49,367 nucleotides of DNA from Falsirhodobacter algicola (GTDB lineage: Bacteria > Pseudomonadota > Alphaproteobacteria > Rhodobacterales > Rhodobacteraceae), in the NCBI RefSeq assembly GCF_018279165.1, contig NZ_CP047293.1:1-49367 (forward strand). Direction: 5' to 3'. Positions 40,491 to 48,662 of this stretch are shown here, piece by piece. The notes below the pieces were generated by a model. That model saw nothing but the letters and a program-made list of their open reading frames with translations. It was not told the origin of the DNA and ran no database searches. A program made the position numbers and the translations under genes. How positions within the stretch are numbered: the first letter of the stretch is position 1; every line of letters starts with the position of its first letter.

Positions 40491-42335
40491 TCACTCCATA
40501 CCGTCAGGCAGCCATACCGCGATCTTGTCGGCCTGCTCGCCGGTGACACCGAGAGCATTGCGTAGGTCGTGATCACCACGGAACAGGGCTTCGAGCTTCG
40601 CGGCCTTCTCGCCCTTTTTCAGCTTGTCGAAGCTGGTGGCGGTCGGGTGATCCGCAGGCAGGTCCAGCAGATCACGCCAGAGGTCCGACATGTAGGGGCC
40701 TCCCACGCGGCCAAAGAAGTTGGCGGCGGTCGGGGTCCAGACTTCGCGGGTGTTCGGCTGTGTCTCCTTCTCGATCAGCGCCATCAGCTTCTCATCACCG
40801 CCCCGAAGCTGCGCGGCAAGAAAGCGAACCAGTTCGCCGCGCATGTGACCCGCCCCCTTTTGACGGAACGCGCGGAAGCTCTTTCCAAGGTCCTTTCCAT
40901 ACATATCGCGCGGCGGGTTCTCGGTCAGGCGCTCGTCCAGCGCATAGCCATCGGCCTCGGTCGTCGGCCAGTTCGGCACGTCCTCGACGGACAGGCCGAA
41001 CGGCTTGCACCAATAGAGAGTGTGGCTCAACTGATAGGCCAGCAGGTCGATCAGTAGGTCAGGGTCACGCAAGGCAGCATGTTGACGGGCACCGCGTGAG
41101 ACGCGGCCAAGATCATCACGGAGTTTCTGGGAAATGGGGCTCTTGGGCGCATCGTCGGCACTGTTCTGCGACTTCGCCAGAAGGCCCGCCGCAACCGCCT
41201 CGGCCTTGTCGGCCTTGCGGATCAGGCCCTCATAGCTCTGCACCTCGCCCTGCGAGTCCACATAGATGATGACGCCGGAATGCGCGCGCTGCATCCCGGT
41301 GTAGTCGCCTTCCGTGATCGCATTGAGGGCGGCAAACTCTTCCTGTCCTGCCTCGTCCAACGCGTCGGCCTCGGCCTGTTCCGCCAGTTCATCGAACCGC
41401 TCGGACTGCTCGGGTGAAAGCGTGCCCGCCTCCCTGTGGATGCGCTCGAAACCGTTCTCTTGCAGAAACCAGTAGCCTAGATAATCGGCGTGGCTCACCT
41501 CGACCCACTTCCAGCCGTCGCACTTGCGTCTCTCCGCGTCTTCGGCAAGCCGTTCCGCGAAAACAGCATCAAGAATATCCGTGTCATCCAGCAAGGTCTC
41601 TTCCGCGAAAAGATCACCGCCGACATGACCACCTGCGGCCTGATATGCCTCGACGCCCACGAATTTCGCGCGGCGGTCGGTGTCCTTCACCGCGTCGGGC
41701 TTCAACGCCTTCTTGATCTGATAGTCGGACAGGGTGTTGCCCCGGCACTGCTCCAGAACTTCAAGGCTCCGCACCTCGTCGCTGCTAATCGTGAAACAGG
41801 CGGCGGCGCTGAGATTGATTTCATTCGCGGCCAGAGCGTCGATCACGGCTTCCGGCAGACCGGCCAGCGCGAGGGGGCGGTAGACGCTTTTTTCAGTCAC
41901 GGCGAAGGCGCGTGCAATCGCTGCCGGGGTCGCGCCGCTCCGCTCCATCTTGCCATAGGCCCGGATTTCATCGGCAGGGTGAAGGTCGCGGCGGGCGGCA
42001 TTCTCGGCCACGGCCCACGCCTGTGCGGTGCTGTCATCGGGCGCGAGGCGGACCGGAGGATTTGCCAGTTCAGGGCGCACCTGGGCCAGATCGACGTGGC
42101 GCTCTGCCAGCAGTTGCAACGCTCGCAGGCGACGGCCACCAGCAACGATTTCGGCACCTCCCTTGCCGTCCATGATCCCGGCAAGGTTCTGGATCAGGCC
42201 AGCGGTCCAGATGCTTTCCGCCAACTCCTCGACCTCGGCGGCAGGCACGTCTTGGCGCGGGTTCATCGGAGAAAGAACCAGTTTCGCCAGCGAGAAGCGG
42301 GCTTCGTCGGCAGTGATCATGCTCTGTTTGGTCAT
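40491..42335 (-). CDS. Large ParB-domain (ParB/RepB/Spo0J-like) plasmid protein
   Basis: A 614-residue protein. The N-terminal ParB domain (LVLSPMNPRQDV, then IVAGGRRLRALQLLAER) has GGRR where CTP-binding ParB has GERR. An HTH follows (ATPAAIARAFAVTEKSVYRPLAL), then a long C-terminal part with acidic and helical segments of unknown role. It is not beside a ParA, and a normal ParB is encoded elsewhere, so it is more likely a regulator, nuclease-like or defence-related ParB relative than the partition protein. ATG 42335 has AGGA about eight bases ahead. It is preceded by leader repeat R1 copy B. Confidence 0.82.
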   Translation of the reverse strand: MTKQSMITADEARFSLAKLVLSPMNPRQDVPAAEVEELAESIWTAGLIQNLAGIMDGKGGAEIVAGGRRLRALQLLAERHVDLAQVRPELANPPVRLAPDDSTAQAWAVAENAARRDLHPADEIRAYGKMERSGATPAAIARAFAVTEKSVYRPLALAGLPEAVIDALAANEINLSAAACFTISSDEVRSLEVLEQCRGNTLSDYQIKKALKPDAVKDTDRRAKFVGVEAYQAAGGHVGGDLFAEETLLDDTDILDAVFAERLAEDAERRKCDGWKWVEVSHADYLGYWFLQENGFERIHREAGTLSPEQSERFDELAEQAEADALDEAGQEEFAALNAITEGDYTGMQRAHSGVIIYVDSQGEVQSYEGLIRKADKAEAVAAGLLAKSQNSADDAPKSPISQKLRDDLGRVSRGARQHAALRDPDLLIDLLAYQLSHTLYWCKPFGLSVEDVPNWPTTEADGYALDERLTENPPRDMYGKDLGKSFRAFRQKGAGHMRGELVRFLAAQLRGGDEKLMALIEKETQPNTREVWTPTAANFFGRVGGPYMSDLWRDLLDLPADHPTATSFDKLKKGEKAAKLEALFRGDHDLRNALGVTGEQADKIAVWLPDGME

Positions 42336-42357
42336 TGGGACATTCCTTGTGGTGATG

Positions 42358-42487
42358 ACGGGGGGGGCTTGGTGCCCTCCTTCCGCCGATGGGCTTGGCC
42401 TCGCCAATCTGATCTGACGAAAACCATGTTTTCGGCGGAACAGAGGGGGGAGGGCGAAGCCCGACCCACGGGCCTGACACGGACAGT
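42358..42487 (-). repeat. Structured leader repeat R1, copy B, upstream of the ParB-domain gene
   Basis: A 130-base element matching 38453-38584, again ending just before the ribosome site of the gene it precedes. The stems GCCCTCC/GGAGGGC, CCGCCGA/TCGGCGG and GGGCTTCGCCC are kept. The inner hairpin is CGAAAAC/GTTTTCG with one base lost from the loop. Its upstream partner R2 is displaced by the insertion starting at 42488. Confidence 0.65.
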
Positions 42488-43552
42488 GTTAGATGCCAGG
42501 CAAAACCGACTTTTGCGTCAGATCACTGACCCAAATCGCGTGCAGTAAAGTAAAACGGCCATTCGTGCCTAGCAAGACGAACGGCCGATAAGAGCCCGAA
42601 GCCGACATTCAGAACCTTGTCATAAAGGGAAGGTATGTGGAGGTTTTAGTCTGAAGGATTATGCTGTGAAATCGCCGGTGCTGTTCGATCTTGATGAGAC
42701 GCTGTTAAGCAGGGCAGCATCCGTTCGTATCTTTGTCGAGCAACAATTCTGGGGAAAAGACCTCGGGCGCTTTACCAGCCTGGACACACTTTGCGACCGA
42801 TTCATGATGCTGGATGCCAGAGGGACCGTATCAAAAAGCGTAGTCTACAAGATCATCACGCAAGAGATGGGGCTTGGGTGCACCGATTGCGGACGGGCGC
42901 TTTTTGATGAATACGAGGCTAACGCTTGGAGGCATGCATTCGCCTTCGATGGGATGCGCGAGTTATTGTTGTGGCTGCGCGGCGATGGCCGGAAAATTGG
43001 GATAGTCAGCAACGGTCAGACGCATATTCAATTGCGGAGCCTGCTCGCACTGAACCTTGATCGGCTGGTCGATACCTACCTGATTTCGGAAGCCGAAGCT
43101 TGTCGAAAGCCTGAGCCAGAGATATTTCGGCGCGCGGCACAGAGGTTGGCTGCCGCACCGCAGGACTGCATTTTCGTCGGTGACTCTCCTCATGCCGACA
43201 TGGCCGGAGCGCGCGCAGTTCACATGAGGACCGTTTGGTTTCAGAACGCTTTGCCGTGGCCCGACGATTTCGACTGGCGGCCGGACGCGATAGTTTCGTC
43301 TTTGGGCGATGTACGCGGGGTCGTCGAGAATCTGGATGGTGGAGCGTGATACTGCAACCTTCCATATCCAGCATCTAAGGGTCGAGGTGGCGAATGCCGG
43401 CTTCTCCCGCACAGCCGACCCTCGCGCATCCCGCAGCTAAAGTTCGGTTGGGTCAGAGATGCTTGGTATTCGGGTCGAAATTGCCCAACGCCGCCTACTG
43501 ACAAGATTCAGGGAATTTGCTGGGAAGGGTCGGAAATGCGCGGCATTCGACA
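42488..43552. mobile_element. ~1.06 kb insertion carrying a HAD hydrolase gene, splitting the R1-R2 repeat
   Basis: In copy A, R1 and R2 are joined through GGACAGTCAAAGG. In copy B, R1 ends with GGACAGT at 42487 and R2 resumes with GACAGTCAAAGG at 43553, so 1,065 bases lie between two GACAGT copies (a possible target duplication). The two ends are partly inverted: ATGCC-N2-GCA-N3-CCGAC on both, about 15 of 23 positions. The interior is AT-richer and holds one gene but no transposase. A non-autonomous or decayed element is inferred. Confidence 0.5.
42666..43349 (+). CDS. HAD-superfamily hydrolase
   Basis: A 227-residue phosphatase-like protein. HAD motifs: DLDETLL (nucleophile Asp about 8 and acid Asp about 10), SNGQ (motif II), KPEPEIF (Lys, motif III) and VGDSPHADMAGA (motif IV). 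The cap lies between motifs I and II, as in YjjG/L-2-haloacid dehalogenase-type members. The substrate is unknown. GTG 42666 has AAGGA seven bases ahead; the ATG at 42661 hits a stop at once. It lies alone inside the presumed insertion, in DNA of lower GC. Confidence 0.85.
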   Translation: MKSPVLFDLDETLLSRAASVRIFVEQQFWGKDLGRFTSLDTLCDRFMMLDARGTVSKSVVYKIITQEMGLGCTDCGRALFDEYEANAWRHAFAFDGMRELLLWLRGDGRKIGIVSNGQTHIQLRSLLALNLDRLVDTYLISEAEACRKPEPEIFRRAAQRLAAAPQDCIFVGDSPHADMAGARAVHMRTVWFQNALPWPDDFDWRPDAIVSSLGDVRGVVENLDGGA

Positions 43553-43755
43553 GACAGTCAAAGGATCGGAGCCGGGGGATGGCGCGGCCCGCAGCGCGCA
43601 GCGCGAGGACACGGCCCCCGGCGGAGACGACGCCGCAGGCGGCGCTTGTCTTTTGACTTTCCGGGGCAGGTCTGTTGGGCGGACAAAGAAAAGGATCGTG
43701 CCAGGGCGGGGGTGAGCGGGCGCAGCCCGTCGATCCCCCGGCATGTCCCCTGAAC
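43553..43755. repeat. Structured repeat R2, copy B
   Basis: About 200 bases matching 38579-38779. Conserved blocks: AGTCAAAGGATCGGAG, GGACACGGC, GGCGCTTGTCTTTTGACTTTCC, CAGGTCTGTTGGGCGGAC and CCAGGGCGGGGGTGAGCGGGC. Between them, helices differ by paired changes (see copy A). Confidence 0.6.
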
Positions 43756-44230
43756 TCATGCGAGGCGCGCGCCCCGCGCGGCTCTCTCATTCCTCAAAGG
43801 CCAGAGCTTTCCAGCCCGATCCCGGCCCAGGGGACGGGACGGGCCTCGCATGTCGACGAGCTGGACGCGCCCCCCCACAGCGAAGGATAGCGAGGCGACT
43901 TGTGGGAAGGTCTGGCCCCGCTCAACCACCCGTCCGGTTGCCCACAGATCCTTGCTCGATACCTGGGGTCTCGCGCAGACATGCTTTGGCCCCCCACCTG
44001 CACTCCCAAGGTCGTTCCGGCGCGGGGCTGGACAACCGGACTACCCGCGCAAGCGATCGTCACCCGAATGGGCCGAGAGTAGACCGCTGAACCGACTATT
44101 GCGCCCCGCGCGGACTGGCTCGGAACGAGACTGACCGGGCGGGAAAAGGCGCAAGGGAGGGGCAGGGGGATAAGCTCGGGTCGAAGGCCGGCACAGTCGG
44201 CCGGAGACTAGAGCGCGGTCCTAGACGAGC
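43756..44230. other. Noncoding GC-rich region with modules Y and X (opposite order to copy A)
   Basis: No convincing gene. Module Y (about 43915-44022, CCCCGCTCAACC to CTCCCAAGGTCG) precedes module X (about 44112-44225, GACTGGCTCGG to GCGCGGTCC, hairpin GGCCG/CGGCC). 43756-43910 shows no identifiable feature. Confidence 0.5.
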
Positions 44231-44333
44231 GTGTCCGCGTGCCACTGCACGGGGGCACGACCGGTCAGGATGGGCCACCAGATTTCTCTCTTTTTGCACG
44301 ACCGTTCGCACATACCCTTCGGATGCACATTCC

Positions 44334-44362
44334 TTGACATTCATAAAGACCGAACATACTAT
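44334..44362 (+). promoter_or_regulatory. Near-consensus sigma70 promoter of the Abi gene
   Basis: TTGACA (44334-44339), a 17-base spacer and TACTAT (44357-44362). This is the best promoter in the window and points to steady expression of the downstream gene; the predicted leader is ~80 bases. Confidence 0.75.
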
Positions 44363-44448
44363 CCTCCCAACAACACCCCCCAGGCGACCGGTCGAGAGGC
44401 CGAGCTCAATACCGGGGGGTTACTTATTTTAGGGGTCTGCTCAGTACT

Positions 44449-45372
44449 TTGAAGTTCACCAAGAAGCCTTCAAGCATCGAGCAACAACTACAGCTCCTCA
44501 TCCAGCGTGGCATGGATGTCGGTGACCACGCCACTGCAATGAAGTGGCTTGAGACAGTAGGATATTACAGGCTGAGCGCCTACTGGCTCCCCTTTGAAAG
44601 ACCTCCCGAAAACGGCAACGCGCGCAGCAAGATCTTCGAAAGCGACGCAACCCTCAGTGCAGTCACCGATCTGTATGTCTTCGACCGAAGGCTGCGCGTT
44701 CTGGTACTGGAGGCAATCGAACGTGTTGAAGTGCATGTGAGATCGCGCTGGACCTACCATATGGCACATGCCCACGGTGCCCATGCTCATCTGGATCACC
44801 GCCTGTTTTCTGGCTTCTTGAACCATGCCGAACAGCTCGTCCGTCTCGCTCGGGCCGTGGATAAATCCGAAGAAACCTTCATTTTGTACCACAAAGGCAA
44901 GTACACGGACCCCTATTCCCCGCCCCTGTGGTCGGCAACTGAACTGATGACGCTTGGCGAACTCTCGAAGTGGTTCCAAGCAACAAAAGACAATAAAATC
45001 AAATCACAGGTGGGACGTGACCTGGGCTTGCCAACCAAAGAGATCGTAGAGGGCACTCTACAGGTGTTGGCGTTGACCAGAAACATCTGCGCACATCACG
45101 GACGGCTGTGGAACCGCAGGACCGTCAAACGACTACCCAAGATCAAACGCTTCAAAAAAGACCTAGTGCTGGTGACCGAAGGCCAGCAAGAAGAGAACGA
45201 CAATCGGCTCTATAACATATTGGTCGTTCTGCTTCATATGATGGACAAGCAAGCGACGGACAGCACTTGGCGAGATCGGCTGCGGAATCTGATCGAAGCA
45301 CAATCTGATTCCGACCGATCGAAAATGGGTTTCCCAACCGACTGGCGTACACGACCGGTCTGGAACCCATAA
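44449..45372 (+). CDS. Abi_2 (AbiD/AbiF) family abortive-infection protein
   Basis: A 307-residue protein of the Abi_2 family. It shows the family's opening (SIEQQLQLLIQRGM), LETVGYYRLSAYWLPF, the YVFDRRLRVLVLEAIERVEVHVRSRW helix and, near residue 211, RNICAHHGRLWNR, an R-x4-H motif of HEPN RNases. Such proteins are thought to stop phage growth by cutting RNA or halting the cell. The start is probably TTG 44449; AGGGG lies rather far upstream, so the start is unsure. It has its own strong promoter and lies next to the RM-like operon, convergent with it. Confidence 0.85.
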   Translation: MKFTKKPSSIEQQLQLLIQRGMDVGDHATAMKWLETVGYYRLSAYWLPFERPPENGNARSKIFESDATLSAVTDLYVFDRRLRVLVLEAIERVEVHVRSRWTYHMAHAHGAHAHLDHRLFSGFLNHAEQLVRLARAVDKSEETFILYHKGKYTDPYSPPLWSATELMTLGELSKWFQATKDNKIKSQVGRDLGLPTKEIVEGTLQVLALTRNICAHHGRLWNRRTVKRLPKIKRFKKDLVLVTEGQQEENDNRLYNILVVLLHMMDKQATDSTWRDRLRNLIEAQSDSDRSKMGFPTDWRTRPVWNP

Positions 45373-45389
45373 GCGGCCACAACCCAAAT

Positions 45390-45411
45390 GCCCGCCCCAA
45401 AGGGGCGAGCG
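45390..45411. terminator. Weak hairpin between the Abi gene and the nuclease gene
   Basis: CGCCCC-AAA-GGGGCG between two convergent genes. The stem is good but there is no T-run on either side, so terminator function is uncertain. Confidence 0.35.
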
Positions 45412-45445
45412 TCAAATCTCTTCCAGAGATCGGGCAACCTCCTCT

Positions 45446-46627
45446 TCAGCTGGAGACGAGGCTGGCCTGCTCCGGGTCATACCGAAACTTGGTAATCGTG
45501 CCGTCCTTGATCTTCTGGACCGCCTCGTCGATGACGAATAGCGGCACCAGGAACCACTCTCGGGGCATCACGGGACGTCCGAACCGATCCGGAATTTCGA
45601 TGTCGAGCTGTGCAGTTCCGAAAATCCGGTGGATCAGGTTTTCAAGCCGGGTCTGGTTGATGTTGTAGAGCTCATAGGTCGCCACGACCTCAACCGGCGC
45701 CATCAGGAACGTCGGTTGAAGATGCGCACCGGCAATCCGCTTCTCGACACCCAAGGTGGTCACGCCAATCTTGTGCACCAAGTCCCGGTTCTCGGACACC
45801 ATGGGATGGTCTGACTTGCTGCGCAGGACGTAGATCGTCCCGGTGGTGCTATCGCCCTCTTCGGGTGCGTCCGCGAACAATGGCCCCGCGACGGACTCGG
45901 TGATCCTCCGACCGGCATCATCCTTGTTCAAAGCTCGCTGAAGCGAACGCATCAGCATTCTGCTTTCGGTGCCGTTGTCGAAAATGACGCGCAGACGGGC
46001 ATCCGTCCTGCCTTGATCGGTAAGGGTCTCCTCGCCCATCTCCGCGACATAGGCCTTTTGCCCCTCCACGATGAAAAAACGCCCCTTCTGGATTTCAGCC
46101 TTCAGTTCGAAGGGGCGGGTTTCGCGCTGCCCGGACTCCAGTTCCCGCTGGACCTTCTCGAACAGCGGTTGGAAGGTCGCGAAATCCTCGCAACGCGTGC
46201 GGCTGGCAATGTCTTCCGGATCCTTGCGTTCGGCGTTCGAACGGACATGCTTCAGCTCGGTGATCGGGGAGGCCTCGACCTCGACGCCAAGCGCGGCAAG
46301 CAACGCATCATCATCCAGATCGTCGGCAATGGGCGTCACCTCGACTCCGGACAGCAGGCCGTCAGTGTCCAGGTCGGCAAGAAGGTCAGCGGCTTCCGGC
46401 AGGTCCCGCAGCCGTTGAAGGCGTACAGCATAAAGCCGTTCGAAAATATCGCCGTCCTCGGCATGCCGGGGCAGGCGTCCATGCTCGGCGACGAATTTCT
46501 GGATGTCCTCGAAGCCCGCGATGATCCGTTCCTCACGGGGCGTCCGCGCGACCTGCTTCTTCTGCTCGACCTCGATGCCCAACTCGGACAGCAGGGCGTC
46601 GTCATCATCGATGAACTTATCAGCCAT
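45446..46627 (-). CDS. T5orf172-type GIY-YIG nuclease, last gene of the RM-like operon
   Basis: A 393-residue protein. The C-terminal third has a GIY-YIG fold of T5orf172 type: GTIYVLRSKSDHP gives the first strand (IYV for GIY), LVHKIGVTTLGVEKRIAGA the second (KIG for YIG plus the conserved Arg), and NLIHRIFG the later helix. The N-terminal half has two similar acidic stretches (DDDALLSELGIEVE and DDDALLAALGVEVE), perhaps docking motifs for the helicase. It is the most likely DNA-cutting subunit. It overlaps the helicase gene by 8 bases. Confidence 0.85.
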   Translation of the reverse strand: MADKFIDDDDALLSELGIEVEQKKQVARTPREERIIAGFEDIQKFVAEHGRLPRHAEDGDIFERLYAVRLQRLRDLPEAADLLADLDTDGLLSGVEVTPIADDLDDDALLAALGVEVEASPITELKHVRSNAERKDPEDIASRTRCEDFATFQPLFEKVQRELESGQRETRPFELKAEIQKGRFFIVEGQKAYVAEMGEETLTDQGRTDARLRVIFDNGTESRMLMRSLQRALNKDDAGRRITESVAGPLFADAPEEGDSTTGTIYVLRSKSDHPMVSENRDLVHKIGVTTLGVEKRIAGAHLQPTFLMAPVEVVATYELYNINQTRLENLIHRIFGTAQLDIEIPDRFGRPVMPREWFLVPLFVIDEAVQKIKDGTITKFRYDPEQASLVSS

Positions 46628-48662
46628 TCATTGCCTCCTGCTTCATGCGCGTAAGGAAGGCCACGCCTTCGGCCATGCGTTTTTCCCAAGCATCTGCGGA
46701 GGTCAACGAAGGCAGCCGCCCGCGCTCCTGTTTGAACTTCACAGCACGCTTGGCGAGGTCTCTGGCTTCCTCAGGGGAAAGCTTGATCTTCTTGGCCTCG
46801 ATTACCGCGGCCACCTCTTTCAGGCTTTCCTCACTCATGGTCTTGGCGAGGATCGCATAAGCTTCGCTGAACGGATTGATCCGGTCGATCAGGTCGATGT
46901 CCAACTCCTTAACGCTCATGGCGAACTGGCGAACGCCATCGACAAAGGCGGTGTTGGACGGCGCATCGGTGCCATCCCCCAATAGCGTCTTCTTGGCTTG
47001 CTGCGTGAAATTCATCGCGGCAATGGCGTGCTGACGCACAGCCTCCTGATCAGCCTCGTCCAGCTCGGGATACTTGTCGCGGACGATCTTGCCCATTTTC
47101 ACCTGGGTCAGCTCTTCCGGCACCATTTCCTCATCGAACAGCCCGCGCTCGATCGCGGTCTTGTCCTGCACGAAGGCTGTAATGACCTCGTTCAGATCGT
47201 TCTCGCAGATACGGTTGGCTTCGGGGCTCTTGGGCTGGGTCAGGCCCTTGATCTCGATCTGGAACGTGCCCTTCTGCTCGTTGAAGCCCACATTGCACTT
47301 GCTGTCGTCGTAGCCGTTCTCGCCATAATCGAAGCCGTCCTGCGCCGTGTTGGCCGGAGTCTTCGGCTTGAACTCGAACTTGGGCGTCAGCACCTGCTCC
47401 ATCAGCAAGCTCGCCGCGATGGCCTTCAGCGTGTCGTTGACAGCTTCGCGCACCGCTTCTTCCGAAGCATCCGGCTCCGAGATCAGGTTAGTAAAGCGTG
47501 CGTGGGTCTTGCCCTTCGCATCCCGCGTGGCACGTCCGATGATCTGCACGATCTCCGTCAGGCTTGACCGATAGCCCACGGTCAGCGCGTGTTCGCACCA
47601 AATCCAGTCGAAGCCTTCCTTCGCCATCCCAAGCGCGATGATGATGTCCACATGATCGCGGTTGTTCTTCTGGCTCGGGTCCTTGAGCGAGGCGGAAACC
47701 TTGTCCCGCTTGGCCGGGTCATCATCCACCAGGTCGGCGATCCGCAGCAGCTTGCCATCGGGGCGCTTCACCAGCTGGAAGCCCGTGGCCGGGTCCGTAC
47801 CCTGCCAATCGCCCAACGCGTCGATGATGTGTTCGACTTCCCGATGCTTGTCCTTCGTACTTTCACGCGAATTGACGTTCGGGATGTGTAGGATCGTCTT
47901 CTCGGTCGGGTCCAGCACCTTCAGCAGCTCGTCGGCATAAGAACCGCTGTAGAAGAAATACCCGATGTCGAGCGTCTTCAGGTAGGTATAGCCGCTGAGC
48001 TGTTCGTAATAGGTGTAGGTCACGGTCTCAAACCGCGCCTCGTCCTCGGGCGACAAAACGGCCTCTGTGTCGCCACGGAAATACGATCCGGTCATGGCGA
48101 CCACATGCGCCTTGTCGCGGGCGATCAGGGTGCCCAGATGCGCGCCCAGCTTGTTGTCGGGGTTGGCCGAGACATGGTGGAACTCGTCCACCGCGATCAG
48201 CCGGTCATCAAAGGCCTCGATCCCGAACTTGCCGACGGCAAAGCGGAAGGTGGCGTGGGTGCAAACGAGGATCTGATCGTCGCCTTCCAGAAACTTGCCG
48301 ACCGCCCCTACCTTGCCGCTGTCACCGCCGGGCGCGTTGCAGAGGTTCCAGCGCGGCGCGACGGTCCAGTCGGCCCAGAAGCCAAACTTCGACAGCGGCT
48401 CGTCGGCAAAACTCGATCCGATCGACTTCTCCGGCACCACGATGATGGCCTGCTTCAGACCCTGATTGTGCAACTTGTCGAGCGCGATAAACATCAGCGC
48501 CCGGCTTTTCCCCGAGGCGGGCGGCGACTTGATCAGCAGGTACTGTTCCCCCCGCTTTTCATAGGCGCGTTCCTGCATGGCGCGCATCCCAAGCTCGTTG
48601 GATTTGCTGGAGCTGCCATTGGCCGGATAGGAAACGGAAACAGAGGGGACGGACTTGGTCAT
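46620..48662 (-). CDS. DEAD/DEAH-box helicase of the RM-like operon
   Basis: A 680-residue SF2 helicase/translocase. Walker A is PPASGKS (47-53), motif II is DEFHH (about 159-163), motif III is MTGSYFRGD, and motif VI is QIIGRATRDAKGK. The core resembles the R-subunit motor of type I and III restriction enzymes but lacks a PD-D/ExK nuclease domain. The C-terminal ~250 residues are helical. It may translocate on unmethylated DNA and direct the GIY-YIG protein. The ATG overlaps the upstream gene as ATGA. Confidence 0.9.
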   Translation of the reverse strand: MTKSVPSVSVSYPANGSSSKSNELGMRAMQERAYEKRGEQYLLIKSPPASGKSRALMFIALDKLHNQGLKQAIIVVPEKSIGSSFADEPLSKFGFWADWTVAPRWNLCNAPGGDSGKVGAVGKFLEGDDQILVCTHATFRFAVGKFGIEAFDDRLIAVDEFHHVSANPDNKLGAHLGTLIARDKAHVVAMTGSYFRGDTEAVLSPEDEARFETVTYTYYEQLSGYTYLKTLDIGYFFYSGSYADELLKVLDPTEKTILHIPNVNSRESTKDKHREVEHIIDALGDWQGTDPATGFQLVKRPDGKLLRIADLVDDDPAKRDKVSASLKDPSQKNNRDHVDIIIALGMAKEGFDWIWCEHALTVGYRSSLTEIVQIIGRATRDAKGKTHARFTNLISEPDASEEAVREAVNDTLKAIAASLLMEQVLTPKFEFKPKTPANTAQDGFDYGENGYDDSKCNVGFNEQKGTFQIEIKGLTQPKSPEANRICENDLNEVITAFVQDKTAIERGLFDEEMVPEELTQVKMGKIVRDKYPELDEADQEAVRQHAIAAMNFTQQAKKTLLGDGTDAPSNTAFVDGVRQFAMSVKELDIDLIDRINPFSEAYAILAKTMSEESLKEVAAVIEAKKIKLSPEEARDLAKRAVKFKQERGRLPSLTSADAWEKRMAEGVAFLTRMKQEAMNG

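Noticed and set aside
43459-43656. 65-codon plus-strand frame at the insertion edge
   Set aside because: It runs across the insertion junction into repeat R2, has no good ribosome site, and its second half is translated repeat sequence.
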